A stretch of DNA of 64,000 nt from Diadema setosum. Its lineage: Eukaryota; Echinodermata; Echinoidea; Diadematoida; Diadematidae. The notes under the pieces were generated by a model. That model worked only from the letters and a program-made list of their open reading frames with translations. It was not told the origin of the DNA and ran no database searches. Location: positions 35,536,385-35,600,384 of the forward strand of contig CM067075.1 in NCBI GenBank assembly GCA_033980235.1. The letters are read 5' to 3'. The number at the start of each line of letters is the position of its first letter. Positions within the stretch are counted from its first letter, which is position 1. Positions 12,961 to 23,527 of this stretch are shown here, piece by piece. The position numbers and the translations under genes are program-made.

Positions 12961-13162
12961 TTTTCATTGCAACTGATTGACAGATTGCCCTACATCGACG
13001 CAATAAGCACTGGGTTGATCAGTGTTTTAGTAGTAGCCATGATAAAAAATCATGGGCGTACATACTCGAGCAGGATTCGAACCTACGACCTCCTGATCAC
13101 CGAATTTATTCAGTGCTTATGACGTCGATGTAGGGCAATTTGTCAATCACTTGCAATGAAAA
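12961..13162 (-). mobile_element. tRNA-derived foldback element (SINE-like)
   Basis: Arms of about 52 bp (12961-13012 and 13111-13162) are near-perfect inverted repeats containing CCCTACATCGACG. Between them, read on the minus strand, is a clear Pol III B box, GGTTCGAATCC (plus positions 13073-13083). It sits within a foldable T-arm (GTAGG, loop TTCGAAT, CCTGC) and is preceded by GATCAGGAGGTCG. No full cloverleaf or convincing A box is present, so this is a tRNA-derived fragment inside a palindromic element and not a tRNA gene. Confidence 0.65.
13105..13110 (-). terminator. Candidate poly(A) signal of TMEM177, inside the tRNA-derived element
   Basis: AATAAA on the minus strand, about 200 bases past the TMEM177 stop codon. 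I see no AATAAA or ATTAAA between the stop and this site, so the mobile element may supply the 3' processing signal. This is an inference from position only. Confidence 0.4.
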
Positions 13163-13307
13163 GTAGGTTTGCTTCAAAGGGACTTTGTAGTAAGTCAGAC
13201 AAGAAATCCACACCTATTCCAACTGTTGAAGCCCAATGTACAAGGTACCTCAGCAAACAATCTTCAAAAGTCGCCCTAAGCAATTTACAGCATCCTTGCA
13301 TTGGATG

Positions 13308-14417
13308 TCATAATTCATAGGGAGCAAGGAAAGAATGAATAATCAGTGTCATGCAATGGAAGCTACATGGTAACTCATGCATGACCAGTTTTATGCAACC
13401 ATCAGCATAACATGACATGGTTGACTTGCACTTTTTAGATGATAGTATTTTGTTAAAAAATGATCTCTTGCTGGAGAAAGTTCCAATATCATGATTCAGT
13501 AGCTTATCTGTTTTCAGTAGCACACCGTTCTTTTTTTTTTGATCAAAGAGTTCTTTCAGGATGTCCCTCTTCTGAATGTTTGTAGCTCCAGAAGAATACA
13601 CAAGGCCTGGTGTTTCGTTGCCGTAGTATGTGTACAGCTGTTCCCCTCGGCTCCCAAGGAGCTTCCTTAGCCCCCTGTTCCGCTGCAGAAGTTTCTCATA
13701 GAACTCCAGCCCTCCCATGACGTATGCATCGCTCAGGTTTGCCAGCCGCTGGTTCACTCTCAGATCCACCCTTTCATTGAGGCCAGCCATGCAGAAGCTG
13801 TAGGCAAAGTAGAAGCATGTTCCCACAGCGAGACCAGTGACATAGATGGGAACAAGTGGTGAGAGTATCTGGACAATAAATGTTGTTGCAAATCCTGCCA
13901 CAGTGGCTAAAGGTGCCAAGACAATGGAGTAGAATGGGAGATTACTGTCACTCAGTGCGATCTGCTGGCCGACGGCAAACTTGCGGGCCTCCTTTCCCAT
14001 CTGAAGAGAGTCCTTCAGCCACAGTCCCTCCCTACTGTCAAGGTTTGCTTTGATGGGTCCAGAGAAGCGAATGTTGGACAAGTCTGGCTCACTCACCAAA
14101 GTGGCTGGAACACCAATATGGCATCCAGATGGGAACCATGGCAATCCAACTGACTTGGTTTCCCAGCGACTGGTGACAAAGGCATTGTATTTTGCAGGGT
14201 CTATACCCAGATCATCGCAGACCTCCAGAAATTCCCGGTTCTGTTCTTCTGTCAGCTTGCAGTAGTTGCCTGTCCGATATGCCTCAAACACGGGGCGGTA
14301 CAGGTAGTTTGGAAAGAGATGAGGTGCTGTCTTGATGCTAAATACAATGCCAGCACTAGTGGCAGCAACGATGCCAAAATTCAGAGGCTTCCGCAAAAAT
14401 CTTGTCAACCTCGACAT
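13308..14417 (-). CDS. TMEM177: Transmembrane protein 177 (mitochondrial, COX2/COX20 assembly factor)
   Basis: This gene encodes a 369-residue protein of the TMEM177 family. In vertebrates the protein sits in the mitochondrial inner membrane, associates with COX20 and helps maturation of cytochrome oxidase subunit 2. Diagnostic stretches include the block GGLEFYEKLLQRNRGLRKLL (residues 235-254) followed by GEQLYT, and the upstream motif GKEARKFAVGQQ (141-152). A hydrophobic N-terminal segment lies at about residues 13-27, and two further membrane segments at about 162-183 and 187-210, as expected. The start at MSRLTRF is chosen because an in-frame upstream extension runs into a spliced 5' leader (acceptor CTCTCAG, exon beginning at 14457). 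The human protein is 311 residues; here a tail of about 60 residues continues after an A10 run (Lys-Lys-Lys, about residue 294) and is lysine- and cysteine-rich with no recognised domain. The neighbours are PTPN4 and the Yurt-type gene. Confidence 0.92.
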   Translation of the reverse strand: MSRLTRFLRKPLNFGIVAATSAGIVFSIKTAPHLFPNYLYRPVFEAYRTGNYCKLTEEQNREFLEVCDDLGIDPAKYNAFVTSRWETKSVGLPWFPSGCHIGVPATLVSEPDLSNIRFSGPIKANLDSREGLWLKDSLQMGKEARKFAVGQQIALSDSNLPFYSIVLAPLATVAGFATTFIVQILSPLVPIYVTGLAVGTCFYFAYSFCMAGLNERVDLRVNQRLANLSDAYVMGGLEFYEKLLQRNRGLRKLLGSRGEQLYTYYGNETPGLVYSSGATNIQKRDILKELFDQKKKNGVLLKTDKLLNHDIGTFSSKRSFFNKILSSKKCKSTMSCYADGCIKLVMHELPCSFHCMTLIIHSFLAPYEL

Positions 14418-14457
14418 TGTCAATTTGGGTTTCCCACAGTCCAAGTATTCATGAAAT
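14418..14457 (-). other. 5' UTR part of the TMEM177 coding exon
   Basis: On the minus strand a polypyrimidine tract ends in CTCTCAG, directly followed by ATTTCATGAA. This is a good splice acceptor placing the exon start at 14457, 40 bases before the chosen ATG. The frame stays open upstream (to 14528) only by reading into intron sequence. At least one non-coding 5' exon should lie further up, on the right. Confidence 0.6.
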
Positions 14458-15094
14458 CTGAGAGATGAAAGAAACAAAAAAGAAAGAATAAGAATAGGTC
14501 TGCAAACCATATCAAAGCATGAATGCAAATTAAAACATGCAATCTTGTGTGCAAGCTATTGCAATGAATGTCCGCACAGCAGTTTGAAGGTGTGGGAACA
14601 ATTCCTTATGTCCCCCCCCCCCCCCCCGATGAACTTTACCATTCCCTACCCTACTCATTTGCTTTTGCATAAACAGCACACGCATGCACATTTTATTTGG
14701 CAAGTGGTGGGTTGTAGCCTGTAGGGTAGTCGAGAGGCAGTTGTATGACAAAATTAGTGGGGGGGGGGGGAGGGACATATGGAAGTCTTTCCACAAGAAC
14801 TCATGAAGCACAGGGCAACCTGCATACTGTAGACTATACACAGTAAAATCTGTCTGTTAAAGGTGTTTTTTTAAGATTTTTTTTTTTTACTTTGACAGAT
14901 GGAAGCCTCTTATGGACACCACTGTGGGGGAATGCTTAACCACTGTCCCTATGGAGGTCCCAGGTAAGGTACACTGTACCTCACCCTTCTCAATTTACAT
15001 TCTGATCTTATTCAATCACAGTCCTTGATCAGCAAAGTTAAATTTATACAGTAAATTAACATCTGATAAATACAATGCACTCACCAGCTGTATG
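14458..15094. other. TMEM177 5' intron, no gene
   Basis: Homopolymer runs (C-run at about 14614-14627, G-run at about 14759-14770) and a T-rich stretch near 14880 are present. No exon is supported. Confidence 0.5.
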
Positions 15095-15272
15095 ACATAT
15101 CAAAGGAAGGAAAAATGTTCTCGTCACCAAATTTCAAAAATTCATAACTTTTCAACTGATCATCCAATTTCCCCCAAACTTTCACTGATGACTGCCATCT
15201 ACAGTACTAATATTGCTTAATTCACTCAATCCACATATGTATATTTGGAGTTAATTCCCCTTAACTTAAGGT
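15095..15272. mobile_element. Family B element, right half only
   Basis: This copy matches the right inverted repeat of the family seen complete at 31867-32360. Shared words include AATTCATAACTTTTCAA, AAACTTTCACTGATG and TTCACTCAATCCACAT, and it ends in TTCCCCTTAA. The left half is missing. Confidence 0.7.
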
Positions 15273-15589
15273 TACAGTACAGAGATTCAGAATCAACAGG
15301 ATGACCACGAGATTTAAAACTGCAGTATTTACGGCACATTTGAGGTGAAACTCTGGCGAACTTGTTTCATTTTTGGATTAAACGAGCAACAGATCCTTCT
15401 AAATGGTGGCGATACAGTACAACAGGTGGTACCTTCACAATCGTAGCAGGCCCGGCCCTACAGAAATGATGAGTGTTAAAGTCAGCTAACCGTAACGTTA
15501 ATTGGGTCTATTTATGAATTTCATACAATTCAAACAAAATACACGCAAAGTCACAAACAAAAACGAAAACACAAACTGTCATGTCACAA

Positions 15590-15920
15590 CCAGCCCCTCT
15601 AAGCTCTCTAACATTAGCGTCCAGTAGAATTGTAGAATCTCTAGATTCTACTACGACGTCATACTGCCCATAGTGTTCCCAGATCCAGATCCAGTTTGGT
15701 TTCTCTACGTCTGTCGGTGCCTCCGCCACTGCACAGACAATACAGTCGCAAGCCAGCACCCAGTCGGGCTTGTATACCATGTTTACGGTGTGACGCGAGG
15801 GCCGCTGCCGTGCTCGCTTCTACGTGCGGGACGCTGGACCGACCGGGACCGGGGTGCGATGGGCGTTGACAGCCGTTGTGCACGTGCAACCTACATGTAT
15901 TACGCGTGTAGACTATAGAT
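15590..15920. promoter_or_regulatory. CpG-rich patch upstream of TMEM177
   Basis: This stretch, particularly about 15780-15900, is clearly richer in GC and CpG than its surroundings. It contains a hairpin with arms GTAGAATC and GATTCTAC near 15631-15650. It lies 1.2-1.5 kb upstream of the TMEM177 coding exon and could hold the promoter or the 5' non-coding exon. No TATA box or initiator stands out. Short overlapping frames on both strands here are not supported as genes. Confidence 0.35.
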
Positions 15921-16065
15921 CGACTAGACTAGTAGAAGACTTGTGCTAAAGTAAACGTGTTGGTCTAAACAAGAAACACTCGCCTACTCTCAGATTTTAA
16001 TAGCTCATCTGGTCTAAGCAAAGTGAATGAGGCCGTGAATGAAACTAATTAAGAATCATGAGCAT

Positions 16066-16074
16066 ATACTTACT
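16066..16074 (-). other. Candidate splice donor of a TMEM177 5' non-coding exon
   Basis: On the minus strand the sequence TTTCA|GTAAGTATA is a near-ideal donor. A leader exon ending here would splice to 14457 across about 1.6 kb. There is no transcript support, and other donors are possible. Confidence 0.25.
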
Positions 16075-16442
16075 GAAATTCGTGTTTCTTCAATCTAAAG
16101 TATGCAGTGTGTCGTGTGTTACATTTTGATAGTCGTCCTCACGTAACAGTCAGCTAATGGAGGCTGACATATTGTATTTTTGATGACCTCATTGTACAGG
16201 AGTTCGTTTCAATATAGTGATAGTGGTTACTTACTAGCACTAGGCTAGCGCGCTGCGATGTGCGTGGTTAGCAATGGAACGCGGAAAGGACAGCCTTGAG
16301 TTGAAGCTAGCTGCGCATACCTGCTCATTTTGAAGCGTATGATGGCGCTGCATGACATTTACGGCACTGTCTGAAGTAGAAATCTACAGTATACTAGTAG
16401 TATTCCGTCCACAATAAAAAAAAAATAAAAAAATAAAAAAAT

Positions 16443-16852
16443 AGTCAAAGTTTGCACCGGCTGGTAGAGGTGAGGATTCACCTTTTAACCTTTTGCTAGA
16501 TACTTGGAAATCAATTGACGGAATGTCAATGAGCATGTGATTCTAGGAGGAATTCAAAGTTCATTTGATGAAAATCTGTACTGAAATGGTGGAGATATCC
16601 AAAAACAATGTAAAACAAAACGATCTTATAGTAGGTGGGTGCCATACCTTTTATTATTCTACAGGATCCCTTTGTTTTGGATATCTCTGCAATTTCAAAA
16701 CCAATGTTTTCATCAAAATAAACTTTGAATTCCTCTTAGAATTACACGCTCTTTCAAATATTGCAAGAGATTTCTCATTATCTCACACAAAAAGAGTTGG
16801 AAACCTGAAGCCCCATCCCATCTCAACCAAATCTATACACCATCCCTTTTTA
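16443..16852. mobile_element. Family A foldback element, copy 1
   Basis: This is a palindromic element of about 410 bp. The left arm contains GAGGAATTCAAAGTTCATTT and GAGATATCCAAAAACA. The right arm contains the inverse words TTTTGGATATCTCTGC and AACTTTGAATTCCTC and ends in CCATCCCTTTTTA. Open frames here (16565-16858) come from the arms. Confidence 0.8.
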
Positions 16853-17784
16853 GGATGAACGCGAGTCACTTGCAAAGTGATAAACTCAAAACACCCGTTT
16901 CTCATTGTTAAATTGAGTATTATGGATGTACTTTTGGATGCAAATATTGATGCATATGTGTAGGTCAGTTATATAACAAAACATCCTACTATATCATATA
17001 AAAATTTCGCAATAAAGCCTAAAATATAAGGGGATATTGCCATTTCTCTTGCTAAACCATAACTGTAGACGGTTTAGTCTATGATAGAAACACTTCTGTT
17101 CACATTTTGCATATTTAACAATACTTAATTAACATTGATTATAATGAATAAAAAATTTGCATTGGTTGTTCCTGTCCCGATAACTCACATTTTAGGACTA
17201 TTTTCAAGCACTAGATCTGGGTTTTGTTTTATCTGCAAATGGTAAATAATGCCTTTATTAAATTCACTCAAAGCCAAGGGGTCAGGAGGCGATCCGGATG
17301 TGGAAACGACAAAGAATGGGGTTTTGAAAGTGGCATTCATGTTGACCCTAAGAGTAAGGGATAAGGCTTCATGGTTGCAATTAATGTTGCATATCAAGGG
17401 GTGAAGATGTTATCGCAAGTCTCCCATATTGGCCTACATTTACAACATTCCCTGAATTTCGTTTAATTCTTGTTAAGATAATAACCGGTACATAAATAAA
17501 ATTGGGCTATTTACACTTAGCTGTTACAATCATTATTATACAAACCCGTAACTTAGTGTAATCTGGACCATGATATATATATTTTTTCTTTGTCCATTAG
17601 TTTATTCTATATATAGTTTATTTTTTCCATGTCATTGACATCTGATTTAACGATTGTGGAGGAAAAAAGGAACGAAATTTTCTGAGTAGGCCTATAACAT
17701 GCTAGGCCTAATTCGTGTTCATGCAATCGCATGAAACTTCTACCATTCTTTTCCTTTTGTTTTATTTCCATTTTTGAAGTCAAA
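16853..17784. other. Intergenic DNA, no gene
   Basis: AT-rich single-copy-looking sequence. I see no exon, RNA gene or recognised repeat. Confidence 0.5.
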
Positions 17785-18362
17785 TTAAAGGACAACTCCA
17801 CCTGCATAAACATGTGGATTGAGAGAATGCATCAATATGAACACATACGTGAAAGTTTGAGCAAAATCAGACCATTCGTTCAAAAATTAAGAATTTTGTA
17901 AGTTTCAGTTTACTGCAATCGCTGGATGTGAAGACTTTACCTACATACAGTTTGTGATGTCATGTGTATAGAACGATACAAAGAAAATAAATAAAGAAAA
18001 TTCAACATTTTCCTCTATCTTGCACAAAAGAGCATATGACTTGCCTCTTTCAGAAGGCAGGGGGAGTAATATCACCATTAAAAAATAATTGTCCGTTAGA
18101 AGTTGAGGGGGTGCTTTAAAAAAAATGAAATTTTGTCTAATTCACTTATTTTCCTTATAATATATCGTGCTAAATAAATGCGATATCATCAATATCAAGT
18201 GCAGTAGTCTTCATCCAGCAGTGACTGCAGAGAAATTTTGCAAACTTTTGAACGGATTGTCAAATTTTCCTCAAACATTCACTGATGTATTCCACTTATA
18301 TAGTTATACATGCTGCATTATCTCAATCCATTATGTATTATGAAGGTGAACTCGTCCTTTAA
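17785..18362. mobile_element. Family B element, copy with both ends
   Basis: The left end TTAAAGGACAACTCCACC continues with ATGTGGATTGAG and GTGAAAGTTTGAG. The right end carries the inverse (CCTCAAACATTCACTGATG, TCTCAATCCAT) and closes with GAACTCGTCCTTTAA. Length is about 578 bp; the interior is diverged and non-coding. Confidence 0.8.
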
Positions 18363-18851
18363 ACATGCTGCACGGTATTCTTCTATAATTGATTACATTA
18401 CATCATGCATTTTCATTATGTAGTCCAAAAGAACCTATTGGGTCCTCCCCGTGTGAATTAAGAAACACCATAACTTTTGATGGGATATATACAATATAGG
18501 CCGTCCATGGGTTCGTCCGATATGCGTATACAAAAAAACAAAAACAAACAAACATCCTATATTATGTATACCAATGTATCTTATATTTCATGTCCTGCTG
18601 CCTTTGTCGCAGTTTACTAGATATTGAATATCTAAGTAACATTAATTATATAAGGCTGAGGTATAGGGTCCGAGTTTTCAAGGAGAACAAAATTTCCTCA
18701 TCATAATAATTATTTTAGTCGAAATCCAAACCTGTAGTTTTGCTATATAGTTCTTTTCATTTCTCTGCACAATCGACTTCTTTAAAGGGGAATTTTGGAC
18801 TAAAACATGATAATGGGAATTCTGTGAATACAGGGGGAAAAAAAGTAAAAA

Positions 18852-18852
<1 letters not shown>

Positions 18853-18886
<34 letters not shown>
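18853..18886. repeat. (AC)n microsatellite
   Basis: About 17 perfect AC units. Confidence 0.95.
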
Positions 18887-18889
<3 letters not shown>

Positions 18890-19207
18890 AAACTGAGGGA
18901 AAATCATTCATGAACAATTAAGTATTGTTAGTTCCACTGTTTAATTTTTGAAGTTTAGTTAAAATGTGTGCATGTAATGAGTGACAGATGAGTTTGTATT
19001 TTCTTTTTCTAATTTTTATGTTACGTTGCTTTTGTTGAGTTATGCCGATAAGCTGACACGTCAGTCATGGCTCAGCTGTTAATGATAAATGTCAGAAACA
19101 ACAATGTCAAAGGGCAGTATAATGGAATGAAGAGCAAGAACAGTATACGTATAGTCCAACATTATTCATTTGCATATATAAAATAAATTTGAGGGGAGAT
19201 CTGAGAT

Positions 19208-19370
19208 TTAAAGGGTTCGCATACTCGTAATTTTGATTGAGACCTAACATTTTTTGGTGAGATAATCTCTTATGAAATATGTAAGAGCATGGAGTTTCAA
19301 GAGGGAATCGACGTTTATTTGATGAAAATTGATTTTGAAATGGCAGAGATATCCCAAACAAATAGGCCCT
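19208..19370. mobile_element. Family A element, left half only
   Basis: The copy starts TTAAAGGG and includes GTTTATTTGATGAAAATTG and GCAGAGATATCCCAAA, matching the left arm of family A. The right arm is absent. Confidence 0.7.
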
Positions 19371-19463
19371 ATAATGATGTATTTGAAAGGAAAAGTACGT
19401 AAGCCTACACAGTCCCTTGACTGACATACGTTGATGGATTCCCCCTGATAAAATGATGAAAGT

Positions 19464-19535
19464 AATGATGATGATGATGATGATAATAATAATAATAATA
19501 TTAATAATAATAATAAAAATAATAATAAAAAAAAT
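19464..19535. repeat. GAT/AAT trinucleotide microsatellite
   Basis: ATG units grade into ATA/AAT units. Low-complexity reading frames on the minus strand (Leu/Ser runs) come from this. Confidence 0.93.
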
Positions 19536-19536
19536 A

Positions 19537-19880
19537 AAAGCCTTTTAAGGGAAACCAAATCCCAAATATTAATGCGGGTTGAGTGAAAGTAGTAAAATCG
19601 GTAGAACACATCAATGAAAATTTGAGGAAAATCAAACCATTGACTCAAAAGTTTATAGTTTCCATGTCGTCATTGCTTGATAACAAGACTACTGCAGTTC
19701 ATGACGTCATGTATGAACAACAATACAAAGAAAATATAAGGAGAATTCCACAAAATTTCATTGTTCATTATTTAGTAAACATTCCATCGACTTGTATTAT
19801 TCCCCCCTACTTTCTGAATGAAAGTGCTCTTTCATTATGCTATAGAAAAGTGAAATTATAGTGAATTTTCTCTCTATTTG
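19537..19880. mobile_element. Family B element, left part
   Basis: The copy begins TTTTAAGGGAAACCAAATCC and includes GGTAGAACACATCAATG and GACTACTGCAG, followed by the AAAGTGCTCTTTCAT word of the family's middle. The right inverted repeat is lost. It sits next to the half copy of family A and the microsatellite, forming a repeat cluster. Confidence 0.75.
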
Positions 19881-19959
19881 TTTTAATCTATTCGTTTCTA
19901 TTTTTATATTTTAGACTGTGCTTGTGAAGTCGGCAATCGCAATCTTGAACACAAATCCA

Positions 19960-20421
19960 CGCAGCGCAGTAAACTAACATGATCTGCGCGCGCTCTGCTG
20001 TCTACGTACATATAGTGGGAGCACGCCGCGCGAGTTTCATGGAATGTGTAATAGATTGTGTAGAGAACTTCGATCCACATCTCGCTACCGCTGCTAGCTA
20101 GCTAGCTGGGCATGTGGGGCGGTGTAGCCAGCCACAAGTTGGGCATCTTTCTGGCGTACATACCGTACCTATTCCGTAGTGTTGCTCGTGCTTTTTATAT
20201 GTGCACGTACGTAAAGTGGATGTAAAATCAACGCAGTTGAATCTTGCAGCGTTGGCTTAGCGGTTATCAGAGGGGCGGGTGATCCTGGTGGTAAAATTCT
20301 GAGTCTGCTCCTATTCACACGACTTTGATGAAAACTCAATTCCGCGGATAGTTTTCAGCGTATCTTATTTGATGCCACTTCGTTAGTCGATTGGATTGTG
20401 TCACAAGATATATGGGACAAA
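19960..20421 (+). promoter_or_regulatory. Putative promoter and 5' UTR of the Yurt-type gene
   Basis: CpG content rises sharply here (GCGCGCGC near 19985, GCCGCGCG near 20025), followed by a GCTAGCTAGCTAGC run near 20095. A weak TATA-like TTTTTATATG lies near 20191. The region immediately precedes the first coding exon, so transcription probably starts within it. The exact start cannot be read from sequence. Confidence 0.45.
20249..20311 (+). repeat. Degenerate tRNA-like remnant
   Basis: The segment opens with an A-box-like TGGCTTAGCGGTTA and ends with a decayed B-box-like region (ATTCTGAGTCTGCTCC). It also carries GATCCTGGTGGT, a word typical of tRNA-derived SINEs. No complete cloverleaf forms. 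It lies 110-170 bases before the Yurt-type start codon, probably in the 5' UTR or promoter. Confidence 0.35.
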
Positions 20422-20595
20422 ATGATGCGATTTCTCTCTAAGCGTTTCTCCCGACGCAAGCGACCCGGCGACAGAATAGACTCGGCGGGAAGGCACGGGC
20501 ATGGAACCCATGTCCATGTACCATCTCGAAACAAGAATGTTCTGGTTTGTCGTGTACTATTCTTGGATGGGACAGACAAAACATTCGAAGTCAAG
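20422..20595 (+). CDS. EPB41L5: EPB41L5/Yurt-type FERM protein, coding exon 1
   Basis: This exon encodes the first 58 residues of a band 4.1-like protein orthologous to vertebrate EPB41L5/EPB41L4B and fly Yurt. These cortical adaptors limit Crumbs-driven apical membrane and promote epithelial remodelling at gastrulation. The start MMRFLSKRFSRRKRP matches the short basic N-terminus of the family (Met, hydrophobic, Phe, basic). The first strand of FERM lobe F1 follows as LVCRVLFLDGTDKT (residues 41-54). The ATG at 20422 has A at -3. A longer frame using GTG at 20398 is not needed. The exon ends in AAG|GTATAT, phase 0. The start context is adequate, and the residues before FERM (11-40) are Arg/His-rich and poorly conserved. 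Confidence 0.9.
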
Positions 20596-23310
20596 GTATA
20601 TTAACATTTCTGTTCTTCATGTGGTGTGATATCATTGTATGAGTATAAGAAATGCAGTGGTTCATCTTGTTGGTTGTATCCTTGGTAACGTAATACCGTA
20701 AGAATTCCATCTCGAAAAAAAAAAGAAGGAAAGCCTGCTGCTACTGACGTTTTTAATTACACATAGATATCGTCTATAGACCAATTCGGGTTCGTTGAGG
20801 GCAGCAGACAATTTGTGGCCCTTGGCGCAGCCATAAGCTCATTTTGCGGTGCCCCAGCCGACCCCCCCTAGCTCCTCTTCCCCACCCCACGGGCAACATG
20901 TTTATCGTGCACTTGTAACAAAGGTTCGCGCACTAAGCAAGCATTCGCGCACTCGGTACGAGACGCCCATTGGCTAAAACAACCATGCATCAGTTTTTCA
21001 TTCCGTGCGCGCGAGAGGGGTGGGGAGAGAGGGGGGGGGGGTCAGCTGAGACACCGCTGTAATGACGCTGCCCATGCCAAAAATACACATAGTGCGTCAC
21101 AGAATCGGTCTATAGGCCTACCTGGTAGTGCTATCAATCATACAAAGTGTACACAGACACAGCAGTAGGCCCTAATACTTAGTAATCACTGCTACGCTAA
21201 TAGACTCTATTAAATTTACAAGGGCCAACAACTAAATAAAATAGTATTACTTGTTTACTACACTAGACTGCTATGCTTATCCCTCATTTGAATTAAATAC
21301 TTATGAGGTGCCCGCGCCACCACCTTGTCCTTGTCAGGGGCCCAAATATCTCACCCTGCGTAAAATTGCTACAAAGTTACAAGTGCACTGAACAAACATT
21401 TTTGCCCGGGACTGTGTTCAGTACGCTAGAAACTTTGCAGGGTTACCACAACCAAGCAAACTGAGGTGAAAACCAACATTTTTTTTTGAAAACCTTACAT
21501 TATAATAAGGAATACTTGTTTATCAGTATCATCATCATGGTCACCTGCACACGTCTGAATTCCGCATCATTTGCATTTGACGACAATACTATAGCTGCAA
21601 ATTTCTGGTAACGCTCACTGAACTCGTGGTTCCATTTAAATCTTCAGCATTTTTCCTTTAAGTGAGTGGGATTTCATAGAAATTTCAGTAATGTACTAGT
21701 GTGATTTAAAAAAAAAAAAAACCATTTACTATGACGAGGTGCAGGTCACTAAAGCATGCTGTACTAGACAATCACTTTTGACACTAGACTTCTACAGTAC
21801 AGTAGATTGCTCGTGTGCATGTGCTAGAAATCTAGAACACTTGATAGTAGCTAGTAGGCCCTATGAAACGTTTATAGGGCCCACTTTAGGACAACTGTTG
21901 AAATTGGTGTTAAACTTTTTGTCTCGATACTGCCCATACAGATGCACACTGTAACACACCACAAAGTGTAATCTACACATGTAATACAGTACAATTGTCT
22001 CCCTCATTTTGTATGTACCTGTGTGAATTTTGGCAGCCTGTTTTTCAGTGTATTGTCGTCATGGTGAAAAGATTAAGAGGTAAGACGTGTTGACAGGAGT
22101 TGGTTTATCATGTGACCCTTGACATGATGGTGTCGGCTACACAGAGTTGTGGAATTGTGACCATTCACAGAACTTTATCTCATCAGTGCTTTATAATACT
22201 GGTAATTATGTCAATGATATTATGCTGCAGAATTTTTGCCTTTTGGTTGCATGATTTCACAGTATTCATCAGGTTGGCTTAAACACATGGAATAAAGTTA
22301 CACGTTAGAGGCTCTGCTATAGAGTTGCAAGATACATGACTATTCTGTGTACAGCAACAGCTTTGGCCCTCACAAAGCTGATCAGTCTGTGAGGTGCTGA
22401 CATTGTATTATGGTGTAATAAAAAAAAAAAGAAGAAAAACCCACACCCAAACTTGTAATTAAAGACACATGGCCCTTATGGTAGGGCCTAATACAAATTA
22501 TGCACTCATGGGATGATCTTGGCACAGCTAATCATTCAGTAGAATAATGCCAACAAAACAAAAATTACAGCCAAAAAAAAAAAAAAAAAGTAGAACAGTG
22601 ATGCTTCTGCCATTTCATCTGTTAGAAATGAATAATGTGGATATTTTATGTGATTTCATTTTATTTCAACGAGACTCTGCCCCCTTTGGAAAGTTCTAAG
22701 GTGTAGTAAGCAGATATAAATCTGATTGTGGAATATGTTTGAAATTGTGACAGGAATGAACAAATGTATGTACATGTAAGACTAAGGGAAATAGATAATA
22801 TTTATGTCTTTGATCATTTTCTTTATCAATAATGTGTGCTTTTGGTACTTCAGTGGACATGAATACCCAGGTTATAATGACTGGTACGTGGTCATTGCAG
22901 GGAGGTGGGAATGTTATTGCCTGAGAACTCAAATTTTGTTGAGAGCTTTGTAAGGAGTGCTACACGTAGTGATTTCACACTTCCTTGATGTCTACCTTGG
23001 TGCATACTATTTCTCAAGGCTAAGCATGCAACCTCCCTTGAATATGATATTTTGAGAAATACAAGTTATTATGTATGCCAGCAAAATTGAAATTGGTTCC
23101 TTCACAGGCCTACCACTATTTGAATAAGAAATATATTGCATTCCTGCTGTTAATAAACAAGATTATATCTCATAGGATACCTTATTACCATCATGGTATT
23201 AACATTCAGGTAGCATCAAACCTAAATTTTGATCTCATTGGTTTTAGTTTAAATCCCACCATTCATTTTGTTAGTTTCTTTGTTCATTTCTTTGTTGTTG
23301 TTGTTGTTGT

Positions 23311-23349
<39 letters not shown>

Positions 23350-23389
23350 GGGGGGGGGGGATGGTTCTGCACCAAATAACACCTGTTCT
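20596..23389 (+). other. Yurt-type gene intron 1, first segment
   Basis: The donor is GTATAT at 20596. The whole intron runs to 50600 (about 30.0 kb). This segment has no exon. A possible short element spans about 20772-21115, with CTATAGACCAATTC at the left and GAATCGGTCTATAG at the right. G-runs lie near 21031, and a long T37-G12 tract at about 23312-23360. Confidence 0.6.
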
Positions 23390-23527
23390 TTAACCCGTTG
23401 AGGACGAGTCCCAAGTATACTCGGGCAAGCGTCTAAGGGAAATGCGTGTTGTAGCAAGGAGGTTCTAGGCGAGCTCGCCTAGTACCTCCTTGGTTGTAGC
23501 AAAATCAAACCGTCCTGAACGGGTTAA
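23390..23527. mobile_element. 138-bp palindromic MITE
   Basis: The ends are TTAACCCGTTGAGGACG and CGTCCTGAACGGGTTAA. An inner palindrome is centred on GGCGAGCTCGCC, flanked by AAGGAGGTTCTA and TAGTACCTCCTT. It is strongly self-complementary and non-coding. Confidence 0.8.

Noticed and set aside
13073..13083. tRNA gene
   Set aside because: B box and T-arm are good, but no matching acceptor stem, D-arm or A box is present; only a tRNA-derived fragment is supported.
20398..20421. Upstream extension of the Yurt-type start
   Set aside because: The codon at 20398 is GTG, not ATG. The family's N-terminus begins at the ATG at 20422.
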